Positions 47,819 to 56,893 of a stretch of 64,000 nt of DNA are shown piece after piece. This DNA comes from Cyanobacteria bacterium REEB459 (GTDB taxonomy: Bacteria; Cyanobacteriota; Cyanobacteriia; Phormidesmidales; Phormidesmidaceae), in the NCBI GenBank assembly GCA_018970085.1, contig JAGWXD010000003.1, forward strand, positions 83,325-147,324, given 5' to 3'. How positions within the stretch are numbered: position 1 is the first letter of the stretch; every line of letters begins with the position of its first letter. The translations under genes were made by a program, and so were the position numbers. The notes beneath the pieces are model-generated. The model made no database searches, had not been told where the DNA came from, and saw only the letters and a program-made list of their open reading frames with translations.

Positions 47819-48112
47819 CTAGGGTTGAGCGGTCAAGGCGGGAGCCACAGCCCTCCCTCGAGTCTCTTCTCCATCTTCAATAATGGTAAGTTCAACGGGA
47901 TCGCTGCAATACTTCAGCACGCATCGAATATTTTGGGCTCCTTCCTGCTCTAAATCCTCAATATAGCCATCCTTCAAGGCGCAGGCCTCAGCTTTGCTGA
48001 CAAAGGGACCAAAGTAGTAAGTGCAGACCGGTCGACTAGTTTTAACTTCGAGCCACCATGCTTGACGAGCACCAAAAAGATTGGCCAAAAAGTTACCAAA
48101 GGAGGTTTTCAT
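47819..48112 (-). CDS. DUF1816-domain protein
   Basis: 97 residues. AWWLEVKTSRPVCTYYFGPF, then SKAEACALKDGYIEDLEQEGAQNI, is the DUF1816 pattern, a short domain common in cyanobacteria and sometimes fused to phycobilisome or CpcD-like proteins. The function is unknown. There is no signal peptide. The gene is separated from rlmB by about 85 bp. Confidence 0.82.
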   Translation of the reverse strand: MKTSFGNFLANLFGARQAWWLEVKTSRPVCTYYFGPFVSKAEACALKDGYIEDLEQEGAQNIRCVLKYCSDPVELTIIEDGEETRGRAVAPALTAQP

Positions 48113-48198
48113 AATTTTGCCTGTCTAACTGAAGAGTCTAAAGCACCAGACCCGGAGGAAGCCTGTGAATCAATACTGACCTTATTTTTTATACCGGG

Positions 48199-49212
48199 TT
48201 AGATTTGATTTTGCCAAGGGGACATCTGAATTTGTGATGTCCACTGATTACGATAGATCTCGTAAAGGGCCATGCCTGTAGCAACCGATGCATTTAAGCT
48301 GGGCACCTTGCCTGGCAAGGGAATTGACACCAGGCCATCGCAGCTTTGCTGAACACGAAGGCTTAACCCCTGGCCTTCGGACCCAACCACGATCACCGTA
48401 GGTTGGTCAAAACGAGTGCGGTAAAGGGGTTGACTAGCCTGGGAAGACAGACCATAGATCCAGAAGCCTTTTTCCTTCAAGGTGTCTAAGGCGCGCCTGA
48501 GATTTACCACCCGGGCGACGGGCAAATGCTCAAGAGCTCCAGCCGCCACTTTAGCTACGGTTGAGGTGATCCCCGCCGCCCGCCGTTGGGGAATCACCAT
48601 GCCCTGGCCGCCCAGGGCCTCAGTGGTACGAATAATAGCTCCCAGGTTGTGGGGATCGGTAATACCATCGGCAGCCACAATCACTGGCATTTTGGTTGAA
48701 CCCAGGGCTGCGTCTATCAGATCTTCGAGGTCTCGATAGTCGTAGCAGGCGGTCTGGGCAGCGATGCCCTGGTGGTTAGCCCCTTCAGTAATTTGGTTGA
48801 GCCGTTTAGTATCAACCTCATCGATCACCGCTCCACTAGCCTTGGCCTGATCAATTAAACCCAGAAAGCGAGGATCATAGCGGATTCGACTATTCACCCA
48901 TACCCGATTCAAGGGACGGTTACTCTCTAGAGCCGCTGATACGGCATGGCGACCGTAGATAAGATCGCTGTTGGCTTCTTCTTGCCTGGGTTCTAGATCG
49001 AGGGGCTGATGGTGATCAGCCCGGTCCTTTAAGACCGGTGCTGCTGCGGCCACTTTGGGGCGAGAAGACCTTTGATCTCTGGTTGCGAACCTCCGGTCCC
49101 GGGCTTGGGGTCTGGACTCTTTAGATTGGGAACGGCCTTGACGGGGCCTGTCTTGAGCAGACTTGGGGTTGCGCTGCGGTCTGGGTTTAGGAGTGGGTTT
49201 TTTGGGGGCCAT
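48199..49212 (-). CDS. rlmB: TrmH/SpoU-family 23S rRNA 2'-O-methyltransferase (RlmB-like)
   Basis: 337 residues. A strongly basic, probably disordered head of about 80 residues ([19 protein letters not shown]...) precedes the SpoU substrate-binding domain ([15 protein letters not shown]). The knotted catalytic domain has [30 protein letters not shown] and [20 protein letters not shown]. It probably methylates G2251 of 23S rRNA. Its start overlaps the mrnC 3' end by 26 bp, linking two 23S maturation enzymes. Confidence 0.9.
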   Translation of the reverse strand: MAPKKPTPKPRPQRNPKSAQDRPRQGRSQSKESRPQARDRRFATRDQRSSRPKVAAAAPVLKDRADHHQPLDLEPRQEEANSDLIYGRHAVSAALESNRPLNRVWVNSRIRYDPRFLGLIDQAKASGAVIDEVDTKRLNQITEGANHQGIAAQTACYDYRDLEDLIDAALGSTKMPVIVAADGITDPHNLGAIIRTTEALGGQGMVIPQRRAAGITSTVAKVAAGALEHLPVARVVNLRRALDTLKEKGFWIYGLSSQASQPLYRTRFDQPTVIVVGSEGQGLSLRVQQSCDGLVSIPLPGKVPSLNASVATGMALYEIYRNQWTSQIQMSPWQNQI

Positions 49213-49606
49213 GGTTAGGGAGGCTAAAGTCTATATAGCCTAGCAGGTCTGCCAGGCGAGCTGGATCGGTGAGATAGAGATAGCCGACGAGGGCTTCAAA
49301 TCCGGTAGCCAGTTGGTAGGTAGACGCATTGAGTCGCTTGGGCCCCCTGGAAGCAGCATTGCGCCCCCGGCGCAGCACGTCTTGCTCTAACCTACTCAGG
49401 TGGGGTAGCAGCTGCTCTACCCAAAGAGCCTGCTGTTCGGCCCTAACCTGACTGACCACCAGGCGATGGTAGGCATTGATTTTTTTGGAGGGAAATAAAT
49501 AAGCACACCGCACAAGCAATTCATAAACGGCATCGCCAACATAGGCTAGGGCAATCGGCGAGAGAGCCTGGACCTGTTCCTGGGAGAGCGTTCCACCCTC
49601 GAGCAT
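49187..49606 (-). CDS. mrnC: Mini-ribonuclease III
   Basis: 139 residues from the ATG at 49606. It is an RNase III catalytic domain without a dsRNA-binding domain: [22 protein letters not shown] (acidic metal-binding motif), [34 protein letters not shown]. The known family role is removal of 23S rRNA precursor ends. It is upstream of, and overlaps, rlmB. The longer frame to 49708 adds 34 unrelated residues. Together with rnc at 35 kb, the window encodes two RNase III-type enzymes. Confidence 0.93.
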   Translation of the reverse strand: MLEGGTLSQEQVQALSPIALAYVGDAVYELLVRCAYLFPSKKINAYHRLVVSQVRAEQQALWVEQLLPHLSRLEQDVLRRGRNAASRGPKRLNASTYQLATGFEALVGYLYLTDPARLADLLGYIDFSLPNHGPQKTHS

Positions 49607-49841
49607 GGGCACGTTTTTCCCGTTGCTATACTGCTTCCACTGTAACACTCCCCCAGAGTGACACCGGGGGCCGCCCGCCTTCTCCCCGACCGCCCCTGAT
49701 GCCTTCACCAGTCGCTAATTGGGAGTCCAGCTCCTCTGCCCAACCATTTTTGTTGCAGATCTGGCGATTGGGTTTAGCTCCTTCGTGTAACCGATTATCA
49801 TAGTAAAAAGTGGGAAAGAAACTGAAGATTTATTAATAAAT

Positions 49842-50243
49842 ATGGCTAGCATTCTTGACATTGCGACTCAAACGGAGGGCTTTTCCACCCTGGTGGCAGC
49901 CGTGCAGGCGGCTGGTCTGGTAGAAACCCTGCAAGGACCAGGCCCCTTTACCGTCCTGGCCCCTAACGATGAGGCCTTTGCCAAACTACCCCCAGGAACG
50001 GTGCAAACTCTGGTGCAGAACCCTCCCCAACTGGCCAGAATTTTGAAGTTTCATGTTGTACCAGGCCGCTATACCCAGGCCCAGCTGATTGAACTGGGGA
50101 CCGCTGTTTCTGCGGAAGGCGCTACTATTCCCATTAGGGGAGATGACGGGTTTGAAATCAAAAACGCGACGGTGCTGGCAGCGGATATTGAGGCCGATAA
50201 CGGTATTATTCATGTCCTTGATCGGGTGATTTTAATGGGATAG
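49842..50243 (+). CDS. Fasciclin-domain protein
   Basis: 133 residues forming one FAS1 domain: [24 protein letters not shown], the H1 motif [15 protein letters not shown], the FHVVPG segment and the H2 motif [12 protein letters not shown]. No signal peptide is visible, so as read it would be cytoplasmic, unlike many secreted FAS1 adhesins. The function is unknown. It has no clear SD (an AT-rich leader precedes the ATG). It sits 85 bp before a histidine kinase gene on the same strand. Confidence 0.92.
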   Translation: MASILDIATQTEGFSTLVAAVQAAGLVETLQGPGPFTVLAPNDEAFAKLPPGTVQTLVQNPPQLARILKFHVVPGRYTQAQLIELGTAVSAEGATIPIRGDDGFEIKNATVLAADIEADNGIIHVLDRVILMG

Positions 50244-50328
50244 GGAGCAATCGTAATGGCGACCTTGAGGGGCTGTTTTAGCTTTGGCCGATCGCGCTTG
50301 AGCTGGCCCAACTATAGTAGGTACTATC

Positions 50329-52113
50329 ATGACCTCTGCTGACCAGGCTGCTGCTGAGGAACCACTCTCTGACCCGCTGTTGCCCAGTCATTGCTGGTTG
50401 GCGCCTGAGTGGCCTCCCTTACTAGTGCAGCTCTTGGAGGGGATGGCCGCTCCAGTCTGCCTCAAGGACCGGCACCATCGCTGGCTGTTGGTCAACCGAG
50501 CCTATGCCGATCTCCTCGGATATCGGCCGGAGGATTTGCTGGGGCGATCGGAGGCAGATGTGCTGCCTGCCGCCCAGGCCCAATCCTGCAGAGAGGCTGA
50601 GGAGCGGGTGTGGCAGCGGGGAATAGATGGGCAGTACCCGCTCACCTGGCCCCACCCCGACGGTAATCAGCGGATTCTCTGGGTGAATATCTCGCGGGTG
50701 CAGGAGAACGCCGCTCCACCCTGTTTAATTCTCACCCTGCGAGATCTTACCTGGCAGTGCCAGGCCGAGCAGGAGTTGAAACAGCAGGCAGAACGGGAGC
50801 ATCTTTTAAAGCAACAGGTAACGGAGCGAACTGAGGCATTACAAACTGCTCTGGAAGTAGAAGCCAGCCTGAAGCGGATTAGCGATCGGGTCCGGGACAG
50901 CCTGGATGTTAATCAGATTATGCTCACAGCTGTACAGGAACTAACCGAGGCCTTGGGTGCTAAGGGGTCTAACACAGCTCTTTATAATTTAGAGCAGCGC
51001 ACTTCGACTATTTACTACGAGTACAACAGCTCGAATAGCGCCATTCCGGCCTACCAGGGACGGGTTTTACAGATGGATGCCTTCCCCGAGGTGTATAACC
51101 AGCTACTGAGGGGCCAGTATGCTCAATTTTGTTCTATGGTTCCCAACCCAGACCGGGGTTACGTGGCCATGCTATCTTGCCCGATTGTAGATGACCGGGG
51201 CATTTTAGGAGATTTATGGTTGATTAATGGCTGTGAGTACGGCTTTAACGATATTGAAATTCGTCTGGTGCAGCAGGTCGCCAACCAGTGTGCCATCGCC
51301 ATTCGTCAGGCCCGTCTCTATGAAGCGGCCCAGTCCCAGGTGAAGGAACTGGAACGGCTCAATACCCTTAAAGATGACTTTCTCAGTACGGTTTCCCATG
51401 AGCTGCGAACCCCAGTGACAACCATGCGAGTAGCCCTACAACTGCTGGGGGTGCACCTGAATCAGGCCTTTAATATTAGCCAGGATGCCCATAAACCGAA
51501 GGCCGATCAGAATCGCCTGGCCCGTTACTTTCATATCTTGCAGGAAGAATGCGAACGGGAAATTAGCTTGATCAATGACTTACTGGATTTACAGCGGCTG
51601 GATATGGGTAGCCACACCCTGCAGATAGAACCAGTGATGATTAGACCCTGGTTGCTGAGCTGGATTGATAGCTTTGTCACCCGGGCTAAAAGTCGGGATC
51701 AAACCCTGGAAGTGGCTACGGCTACCGCCTTACCGGTCGTTCACGTAGACCGCCCCAGCCTGGAGCGAGTGCTGGCGGAATTACTCAACAACGCCTGTAA
51801 ATATACTCCACCGGGGGGACGCATTACTCTACAGGTGCGGGCGGTGCCAAATTCAAGGGATAGCCAGGTGGAGTTTATCCTGACCAACACCGGGGTCACC
51901 ATTCCCCCCCAGGAGCTGAATCGGATTTTTGATAAGTTCTACCGTGTACCCAGCGCCGATCGCTGGAAGCAGGGGGGCACTGGGCTGGGACTGGCTCTGG
52001 TGAAAGGCCTGGTGAGCCAGTTGGGAGGCGCGATTGGGGTCACTAGCGATCGCCAGGTTACCTGTTTTAAAGTGGTTTTGCCTACCCAACTGGCTCTGGC
52101 CCCCCAGCTATAA
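50329..52113 (+). CDS. PAS-GAF sensor histidine kinase
   Basis: 594 residues, soluble. A PAS domain spans about 40-145 (CLKDRHHRWLLVNRAYADLLGYRPEDLLGRSEAD), then a coiled coil (about 146-185), a GAF domain (about 190-340), and a HisKA domain with LKDDFLSTVSHELRTPVTTM. The HATPase domain has the N box (ELLNNACKYTPPGG), NTGVTIPP and GTGLGLALVKGLV. The GAF lacks an obvious bilin-binding Cys, so light sensing by a bilin is not supported. No response regulator is adjacent. Confidence 0.92.
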   Translation: MTSADQAAAEEPLSDPLLPSHCWLAPEWPPLLVQLLEGMAAPVCLKDRHHRWLLVNRAYADLLGYRPEDLLGRSEADVLPAAQAQSCREAEERVWQRGIDGQYPLTWPHPDGNQRILWVNISRVQENAAPPCLILTLRDLTWQCQAEQELKQQAEREHLLKQQVTERTEALQTALEVEASLKRISDRVRDSLDVNQIMLTAVQELTEALGAKGSNTALYNLEQRTSTIYYEYNSSNSAIPAYQGRVLQMDAFPEVYNQLLRGQYAQFCSMVPNPDRGYVAMLSCPIVDDRGILGDLWLINGCEYGFNDIEIRLVQQVANQCAIAIRQARLYEAAQSQVKELERLNTLKDDFLSTVSHELRTPVTTMRVALQLLGVHLNQAFNISQDAHKPKADQNRLARYFHILQEECEREISLINDLLDLQRLDMGSHTLQIEPVMIRPWLLSWIDSFVTRAKSRDQTLEVATATALPVVHVDRPSLERVLAELLNNACKYTPPGGRITLQVRAVPNSRDSQVEFILTNTGVTIPPQELNRIFDKFYRVPSADRWKQGGTGLGLALVKGLVSQLGGAIGVTSDRQVTCFKVVLPTQLALAPQL

Positions 52114-52168
52114 GCCCTGGACTCCGTTGTCTAGCCTTTGCCCACCCAATTACCCAGGAGACAGGTCT

Positions 52169-52843
52169 ATGGATCATCCAACTCAGCCCCTCCCTCTTTA
52201 CCAGGGCTACTTTGGGCAGTACAGCATTACGCCGGCAGATCGGCAAGGGGTTAGACTGTATCGCCTGGGCCTCCTACTGTCGGCTTTGGCCTTTGCCGTT
52301 GGTGCGGGCCTGGGGCTTGCCAGTGCCGCCCGGGCTGACCTGGTCTCCCTGATCGACGGCTGCTACCTAGTTTTCTGGTTGGGGTTGGGGTTAAGTCTAG
52401 CCACCATTCATATCTATATGATTAGCCTGCACCGGTTACTTCAGGTTTGTTGGGGGGTAGGTGGCCTGGCCTCACTGGCGATCGCCTGGACCGCTCAGGC
52501 TCCCCTGGCCCAGACCCTGGTGAGCTATCCCCAAACCCTCTGGGGTATAGGATTAACCTTTGTAGCCCTGACCGGTCTTTACGTTAAGGAAGCCTTTTGC
52601 TTCCATCGCCTGGAGACTAAGCTGCTGACTCCCTTAGTACCCCTGACCCTGCTGGGACATTTGTCAGGGTGGGCACCAATACCAATCAAGCAAGGGCTCC
52701 TAGGGGTCTGGGCACTGCTGTTTTTATTCTTTGCCGCCGGCAAACTGACCCAACCCCTAACCCCCGATATTGGCGATAAATCGGTGTTTGAAAACCTCAA
52801 GAAAAAGCCCCCCGGGCCTACCCCTACTGAATTATCAGGGTGA
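52169..52843 (+). CDS. DUF2301 integral membrane protein
   Basis: 224 residues from the ATG at 52169, chosen because AGGAG lies 8 bases before it. About six hydrophobic helices are visible (for example LGLLLSALAFAVGAGLGLASA, GCYLVFWLGLGLSLATIHIYM, TLWGIGLTFVALTGLYVKEAFCF). GLYVKEAFCFHRLETK is the motif I associate with DUF2301, a cyanobacterial and plastid family of unknown role. The 3' end overlaps the convergent chagasin-like gene by 20 bp. Confidence 0.83.
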   Translation: MDHPTQPLPLYQGYFGQYSITPADRQGVRLYRLGLLLSALAFAVGAGLGLASAARADLVSLIDGCYLVFWLGLGLSLATIHIYMISLHRLLQVCWGVGGLASLAIAWTAQAPLAQTLVSYPQTLWGIGLTFVALTGLYVKEAFCFHRLETKLLTPLVPLTLLGHLSGWAPIPIKQGLLGVWALLFLFFAAGKLTQPLTPDIGDKSVFENLKKKPPGPTPTELSG

Positions 52844-53264
52844 CACTGAAGCGATCGGCCACCTCGGTCTCAGCTTCCCAGGGGCGACGCAACTTTAGCA
52901 GTAGGGGTACGGTTCCCGGAGCTTTGGCCTGCAAGCTAAAAAGACGAGTTCCGCCCCGACCCACACCACTACCAGGGGACTCTTGATAGTCTGATCCCTT
53001 AATCTCTATCAAGCGGGAATCGGCGTTGCCCATTTCCCAGACGTAACCGGTTGTGGGGTTTTCGGCAAGACGAATCACAACCCTATTCCCCACGTGGGCA
53101 ACAACGGTTTTACCGCGATCTCCAACTAAAAGTGTAACGTCGGTCATAGAAGAGGGATTTCCTGAAAGGTGGCTGGAATGGCAGGCCGTGGCCAGGCCCG
53201 GTAAGATAACCTGGATCAGCAGGGTGAAGGGAACCACCCAACCTAGGGATAGTTTGTAGGGCAT
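52824..53264 (-). CDS. Chagasin-like (I42) cysteine-protease inhibitor, exported
   Basis: About 146 residues. The start MPYKLSLGWVVPFTLLIQVILPGLATAC is a signal peptide, with ATAC as a possible lipobox. The three inhibitory loops of chagasin are present: NPTTGYVWEM, the GxGRGGTRLF region, and RRPWE. The family inhibits papain-type peptidases through these loops. In bacteria its targets are mostly unknown; here it would act in the periplasm or outside. The last 20 bp overlap the DUF2301 gene. The FGE-like gene follows upstream on the same strand. Confidence 0.85.
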   Translation of the reverse strand: MPYKLSLGWVVPFTLLIQVILPGLATACHSSHLSGNPSSMTDVTLLVGDRGKTVVAHVGNRVVIRLAENPTTGYVWEMGNADSRLIEIKGSDYQESPGSGVGRGGTRLFSLQAKAPGTVPLLLKLRRPWEAETEVADRFSVTLIIQ

Positions 53265-53330
53265 TTTGAACTCGTCAATAGGCAATAGATGAGCTAGCCG
53301 ATGGTAGGGTCTGGTGGACCCGCAACAACG

Positions 53331-53370
53331 GCCTAGCTGGATCTGAGCTTGCGGTCAGGCCCAGCTAGGC
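53331..53370 (-). terminator. Inverted repeat covering the stop codon of the FGE-like gene
   Basis: GCCTAGCTGG (on the minus strand at 53370-53361) and CCAGCTAGGC (53340-53331) form a perfect 10-bp stem with a 20-nt loop. The TAG stop of the FGE-like gene is inside the stem. No clear T-run follows, so termination is uncertain. Confidence 0.4.
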
Positions 53371-54486
53371 AGAACAGACCACTCGAAAACCGTTACCGCG
53401 GCTTCGGTAATCAGGCAAATTATAGTCCCGATAGGCACTGCGACAGAACCTGGGAAGACTAACCCAGGATCCACCGCGGAGAATCCGAAATGAACTATCC
53501 CCTGCCGTCGTCCAGGCGCTGCCATTGGCAGGGGCACCGGTATAGCTAGGATGCCAATGGTCTAAACACCATTCCCAGACGTTGCCATGCATGTCGTAAA
53601 GACCAAAGGCATTGGGGGGAAAAGTGCCGACGTCGGTAGTTTCCTGGCGATAGGCACCGGTAGGACCAGCACCGTAGGCAGAGCTACCATTGTAATTGGC
53701 AATGTCAGTGGTCACGGTTTCACCAAAGTGAAAAGGGGTCGTCGTCCCAGCTCGACAGGCATACTCCCACTGCGCTTCGCTGGGTAGGCTGTAGGTTCGA
53801 CCGCTGTAGGCTGACAATCGGGCACAGAATTCCATGGCTTCCTTCCAGCTAACCAGCTCTACCGGGCAATTATCCCCCTTAAACCACAGGGGGTCAGGAC
53901 TCAGGTCAATCTTGACCTTAGGTAAAGCCTCTACTGCCCGCCACTGAACATGGGTGATGGGGTATTTAGCCATAAAGAAAGGGGCCAGGGAGACGGGGTG
54001 TTGAGGCAGTTCTCCGGCATAGACCCGGCTATAGGCTTCTTGCCCGAACTGGCGAAGCAGTTCAGCCTTTTCAGCACTACTTTGACCCATTAAGAACTGA
54101 CCACCGGGTAGGGCGACCATCTCAATCTGGCCATTTCCCATAGGCTGCTTAAAGCTACTGGCCTGACCTGGATTACGGGCCACCACCTGGCCCCGGGCGT
54201 TGACGGTGATCACCTCAAAACTAAAGCTAGTCAAATCGGGCAATGGCAGGGGCTGAACCGGCTTAGAACCAGCCCCCTGGGCCAGGGCTCTACCACCCAG
54301 TAGGGCCAGCCCCATACCGGTACCACCGTAGCCCAAAATTTGCAGGGTACGCCGTCGACCGTAGTAAAGCTGGGTTGGAGAGGGGGGCACAACAATGAAA
54401 CCGGGGCCAGTCAGAGAAGACCTGAGCAAAGGGGTAGCAGCAGCCTGCTGAAGAAGGTGCCGTAGCCTTTTGGTTAGCCAGTGCAT
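53365..54486 (-). CDS. Formylglycine-generating-enzyme/sulfatase-modifying-factor family protein with Tat-like signal
   Basis: About 373 residues from the ATG at 54486. A twin-arginine-like leader (GRRRTLQILGYGGTG then GLALLGG) predicts export; the FGE-sulfatase domain follows from about 125 (LPGGQFLMGQS, YPITHVQW, PVELVSWKEAMEFCARLS, LPSEAQWEYACRAG, MHGNVWEWCLD, ILRGGSW). At the site equivalent to the two catalytic Cys of true formylglycine-generating enzymes the sequence is GGSWVSLPRFCRS: the second Cys is kept but the first is Ser. It is therefore probably not a copper-dependent FGE. No sulfatase gene is near. Confidence 0.85.
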   Translation of the reverse strand: MHWLTKRLRHLLQQAAATPLLRSSLTGPGFIVVPPSPTQLYYGRRRTLQILGYGGTGMGLALLGGRALAQGAGSKPVQPLPLPDLTSFSFEVITVNARGQVVARNPGQASSFKQPMGNGQIEMVALPGGQFLMGQSSAEKAELLRQFGQEAYSRVYAGELPQHPVSLAPFFMAKYPITHVQWRAVEALPKVKIDLSPDPLWFKGDNCPVELVSWKEAMEFCARLSAYSGRTYSLPSEAQWEYACRAGTTTPFHFGETVTTDIANYNGSSAYGAGPTGAYRQETTDVGTFPPNAFGLYDMHGNVWEWCLDHWHPSYTGAPANGSAWTTAGDSSFRILRGGSWVSLPRFCRSAYRDYNLPDYRSRGNGFRVVCSA

Positions 54487-54608
54487 GGTGATTAGCCGGT
54501 TGATAATGATGCAGGAGGACGGAAATTGAGAGTGGACTAGGGTTTTAGGGCATGGGTGGGCAGCCATTTGACCTAACCCACTCCGCCCTGAGCGATTAAG
54601 GGGTTTAC

Positions 54609-54821
54609 CTATTCTTCGGTGTCAGCCAGAGTCACGATCGCCTGGGCCCACAGCACATATTTCAAAGTGGCCAGGTCCCTCACGGTGTTTACGCCAAAGG
54701 CAGCGCGGAGGTGGTCAGCATCAGCTTCAGTTACGCCGGCAATGACTGCCACGGGGGCATCAGCCAACTCCTTCAAAGACTTACCTTCCCACTCTTTCAT
54801 TAAGGCTTTATTAATATTCAT
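54609..54821 (-). CDS. Small conserved-looking 70-residue protein
   Basis: From the ATG at 54821: MNINKALMKEWEGKSLKELAD, then PVAVIAGVTEADADHLRAAFGVNTVRDLATLKYV and a hydrophilic end. The middle resembles the helix-hairpin-helix-type pattern in which a 'GVTEADADHLR...FGVNTVRDLA' unit packs two helices, so a nucleic-acid or protein-binding role is possible. No family name is recalled. Low-complexity extension to 54947 is excluded because it lacks coding character. It lies 100 bp downstream of ggt. Confidence 0.65.
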   Translation of the reverse strand: MNINKALMKEWEGKSLKELADAPVAVIAGVTEADADHLRAAFGVNTVRDLATLKYVLWAQAIVTLADTEE

Positions 54822-54882
54822 GGTGCAAGGACTTAAATAACGGCCAGAAATAACTGAAATTATTTCCTGCTTATGTATAGCA

Positions 54883-54909
54883 CCCTGACTCAGGGAAGTC
54901 GGGTTTTTT
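54883..54909 (+). terminator. Plus-strand terminator-like hairpin with no plus-strand gene before it
   Basis: CCCTGACT pairs with AGTCGGG (one bulge) and TTTTTT follows directly. It lies between ggt and the 70-aa gene, both on the minus strand, so it could end an antisense transcript of the small gene or be chance. Confidence 0.4.
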
Positions 54910-54921
54910 GGTCTTTCTTTA

Positions 54922-56784
54922 TTATCTCTCCCCCGGTAAGGAATCATGGCCGCGGCCTAAGCCCCCCGGCCAGGGTAAGGGGGATAGCCAGCCTGATCGG
55001 GCTAGCACCAGGGCCGCCCCACCCCCCCGTCGGCTGGGTTCGGCGGCGGCCAGCAGAGCCCCGTCGGGAGTCATGGCTAAGCCAACGGCAGCCCCGATTT
55101 CTGCCACCGGGGTGAGGCGATGGCCAAGCCCAATCAGGCCCTGGCCCAGGGGGGTTTGCTCCAGCTGGCTGTCTACCTGGGTTGAGCCGGTGTTGCGCTG
55201 GGAAATTCGGGGGGCGGAGATCGCCTCCGGCAGGGAGAGGCCAAAGTCAATCAGATTAATGGCGATACCGACCACCGTCGTAATAATGGTGGAGCCCCCG
55301 GGGGAGCCAAAGGCCACCAGGGTGCCGTTGGGGCTACGCATAATAGTGGGGGCCATACTACTGCGGGGGCGTTTGTAGGGTTCGGGGGCATTGGGGTGGG
55401 GGCTGATCGGGTCAAAGTCGGTCAACTGGTTATTCAAAATAAAGCCATAGCCGGGCACCACCATGGCCGATCCGCCGGTGGATTCAAGGGTGCAGGTGTA
55501 GGAGACCAGATTGCCCCAGCGGTCACTGGTGACCAGGTGGGTGGTAGATAGGCCCGATTGTTGCGGCCCTTGAGCCACCGAGGGCAGGCTGGTGAGGCTG
55601 GGGCTGGGGTCCTGCTGAAAGGGTAGGGGGTCCCCGGCAGTAGCCCTAAAGTCTGGTTCTTGAGGGGCTCTATCGCCCATCTGCGTCCGCCGGGTTTGAG
55701 TGAAGCCCTGGCTCTGCAGGCCGGTTAGGGGCACATCCACAAACTCCGGATCCCCCAGGTAGGCGTTGCGATCGGCAAAGGCTAGCCGTTCGGCCTCGAT
55801 CACGGTGTGCCAGGCTTGGGCCCGATCTCCCCGGCTCAGATCAAACCCCTCCAGGAGGCGCAGAATGGACCCGGTGGTGATCCCACCGCTGCTGGGTAGC
55901 CCCATGCTGTAGAGGGTGTGGCCCCGATACTGGGTGACTGTGGGGGGCCGTACCCGCACACCATAGCGATCGAGGTCGCTCAGGGTCATGGCCCCGGGGA
56001 TGACCGGGAAGGGGGCGGTGGCCGCTACCGGTGGCCGTTGGACGGTGTGCACTACTGCCGCTGCGATGTCTCCGCGATAGAAAGCATTGACCCCCTGCTC
56101 TGCCAGCAGGCCATAGGTCTTGGCCAGATCAGGATTTTTAAATCGGCTGCCGATTACTGGCGGCTGCCCCTTGGGGAGATAGAGGGCCCGGGTAGAGCTA
56201 AAGGCCCCCAACCGGGCCTGGTTTTGTTCAATCTGTTGGACAAAGGTGCGATCCACCACAAACCCCCGCTGCGCCAGGGCTATGGCCGGTTCCAGGGCGG
56301 CGGCCAGGGAGAGGGTGCCATAGCGGTTTAGGGCTTCGGCCCACTCCAGGGGGGCACCAGGTACCCCCACCGCCGCTCCGGAGGAAATGCGATTAGGAGA
56401 AAAGGGTAATAGCTGCCCGGGCTTAGATGGATCCTGGAACAGGTCGACGGTGGTGGCGGCTGGAGCCTGCTCGCGGCCGTCCAGGGTAATTACCCGGTCC
56501 TGCTCCTTGAAGTAGATAACCATGAACCCACCGCCGCCAATGCCGGTGGAAAAGGGTTCTGTCACCCCCAGGGCGGCGGCGGTGGCGATCGCCGCATCGA
56601 TAGCATTGCCGCCCCGGCGCAACACCTCCAGGCCAATGCGGCTGGCATCGCCATCGACGGTGGCTACCGCCCCGCCCCGGCCGGTGGCCACCACCAAATT
56701 CCCCTGGGCCAGCCCAGCCCGACTCAGCCCGACCCCCAGGCAGACCACTACAGCTAGGGCCAGGGCCAGAGCCCGTTTCAGCAT
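54922..56784 (-). CDS. ggt: Gamma-glutamyltransferase
   Basis: 620 residues with a signal peptide (MLKRALALALAVVVCLGVGL then SRAGLAQG), so periplasmic. The proenzyme is cut before the catalytic Thr of GLSTTHLVTSD (about residue 420), giving large and small subunits. GRGGAVATVDGDASRIGLEVLRRGGNAIDAA and the late GSPGGSTIITTVV are conserved. It breaks down glutathione and moves gamma-glutamyl groups. It lies downstream of mfd, separated by a 16-bp hairpin. Confidence 0.94.
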   Translation of the reverse strand: MLKRALALALAVVVCLGVGLSRAGLAQGNLVVATGRGGAVATVDGDASRIGLEVLRRGGNAIDAAIATAAALGVTEPFSTGIGGGGFMVIYFKEQDRVITLDGREQAPAATTVDLFQDPSKPGQLLPFSPNRISSGAAVGVPGAPLEWAEALNRYGTLSLAAALEPAIALAQRGFVVDRTFVQQIEQNQARLGAFSSTRALYLPKGQPPVIGSRFKNPDLAKTYGLLAEQGVNAFYRGDIAAAVVHTVQRPPVAATAPFPVIPGAMTLSDLDRYGVRVRPPTVTQYRGHTLYSMGLPSSGGITTGSILRLLEGFDLSRGDRAQAWHTVIEAERLAFADRNAYLGDPEFVDVPLTGLQSQGFTQTRRTQMGDRAPQEPDFRATAGDPLPFQQDPSPSLTSLPSVAQGPQQSGLSTTHLVTSDRWGNLVSYTCTLESTGGSAMVVPGYGFILNNQLTDFDPISPHPNAPEPYKRPRSSMAPTIMRSPNGTLVAFGSPGGSTIITTVVGIAINLIDFGLSLPEAISAPRISQRNTGSTQVDSQLEQTPLGQGLIGLGHRLTPVAEIGAAVGLAMTPDGALLAAAEPSRRGGGAALVLARSGWLSPLPWPGGLGRGHDSLPGER

Positions 56785-56857
56785 GGTAAATCCTGCCAGT
56801 CACAGTCCACCCCATTGGACGACAGGACCCACCAAGCTGTCAAGAATTAGTCTTACC

Positions 56858-56893
56858 CCCTGAGCCCTGGGCAGGGCTGCCCAGGGCTCAGGG
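56858..56893 (-). terminator. 16-bp inverted repeat overlapping the mfd stop codon
   Basis: CCCTGAGCCCTGGGCA and its exact complement are separated by 4 bases. The mfd TGA (56888-56890) is inside one arm. No T-run follows on the minus strand, so it could be an unusual terminator or an RNA-stabilising 3' hairpin between mfd and ggt. Confidence 0.6.
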
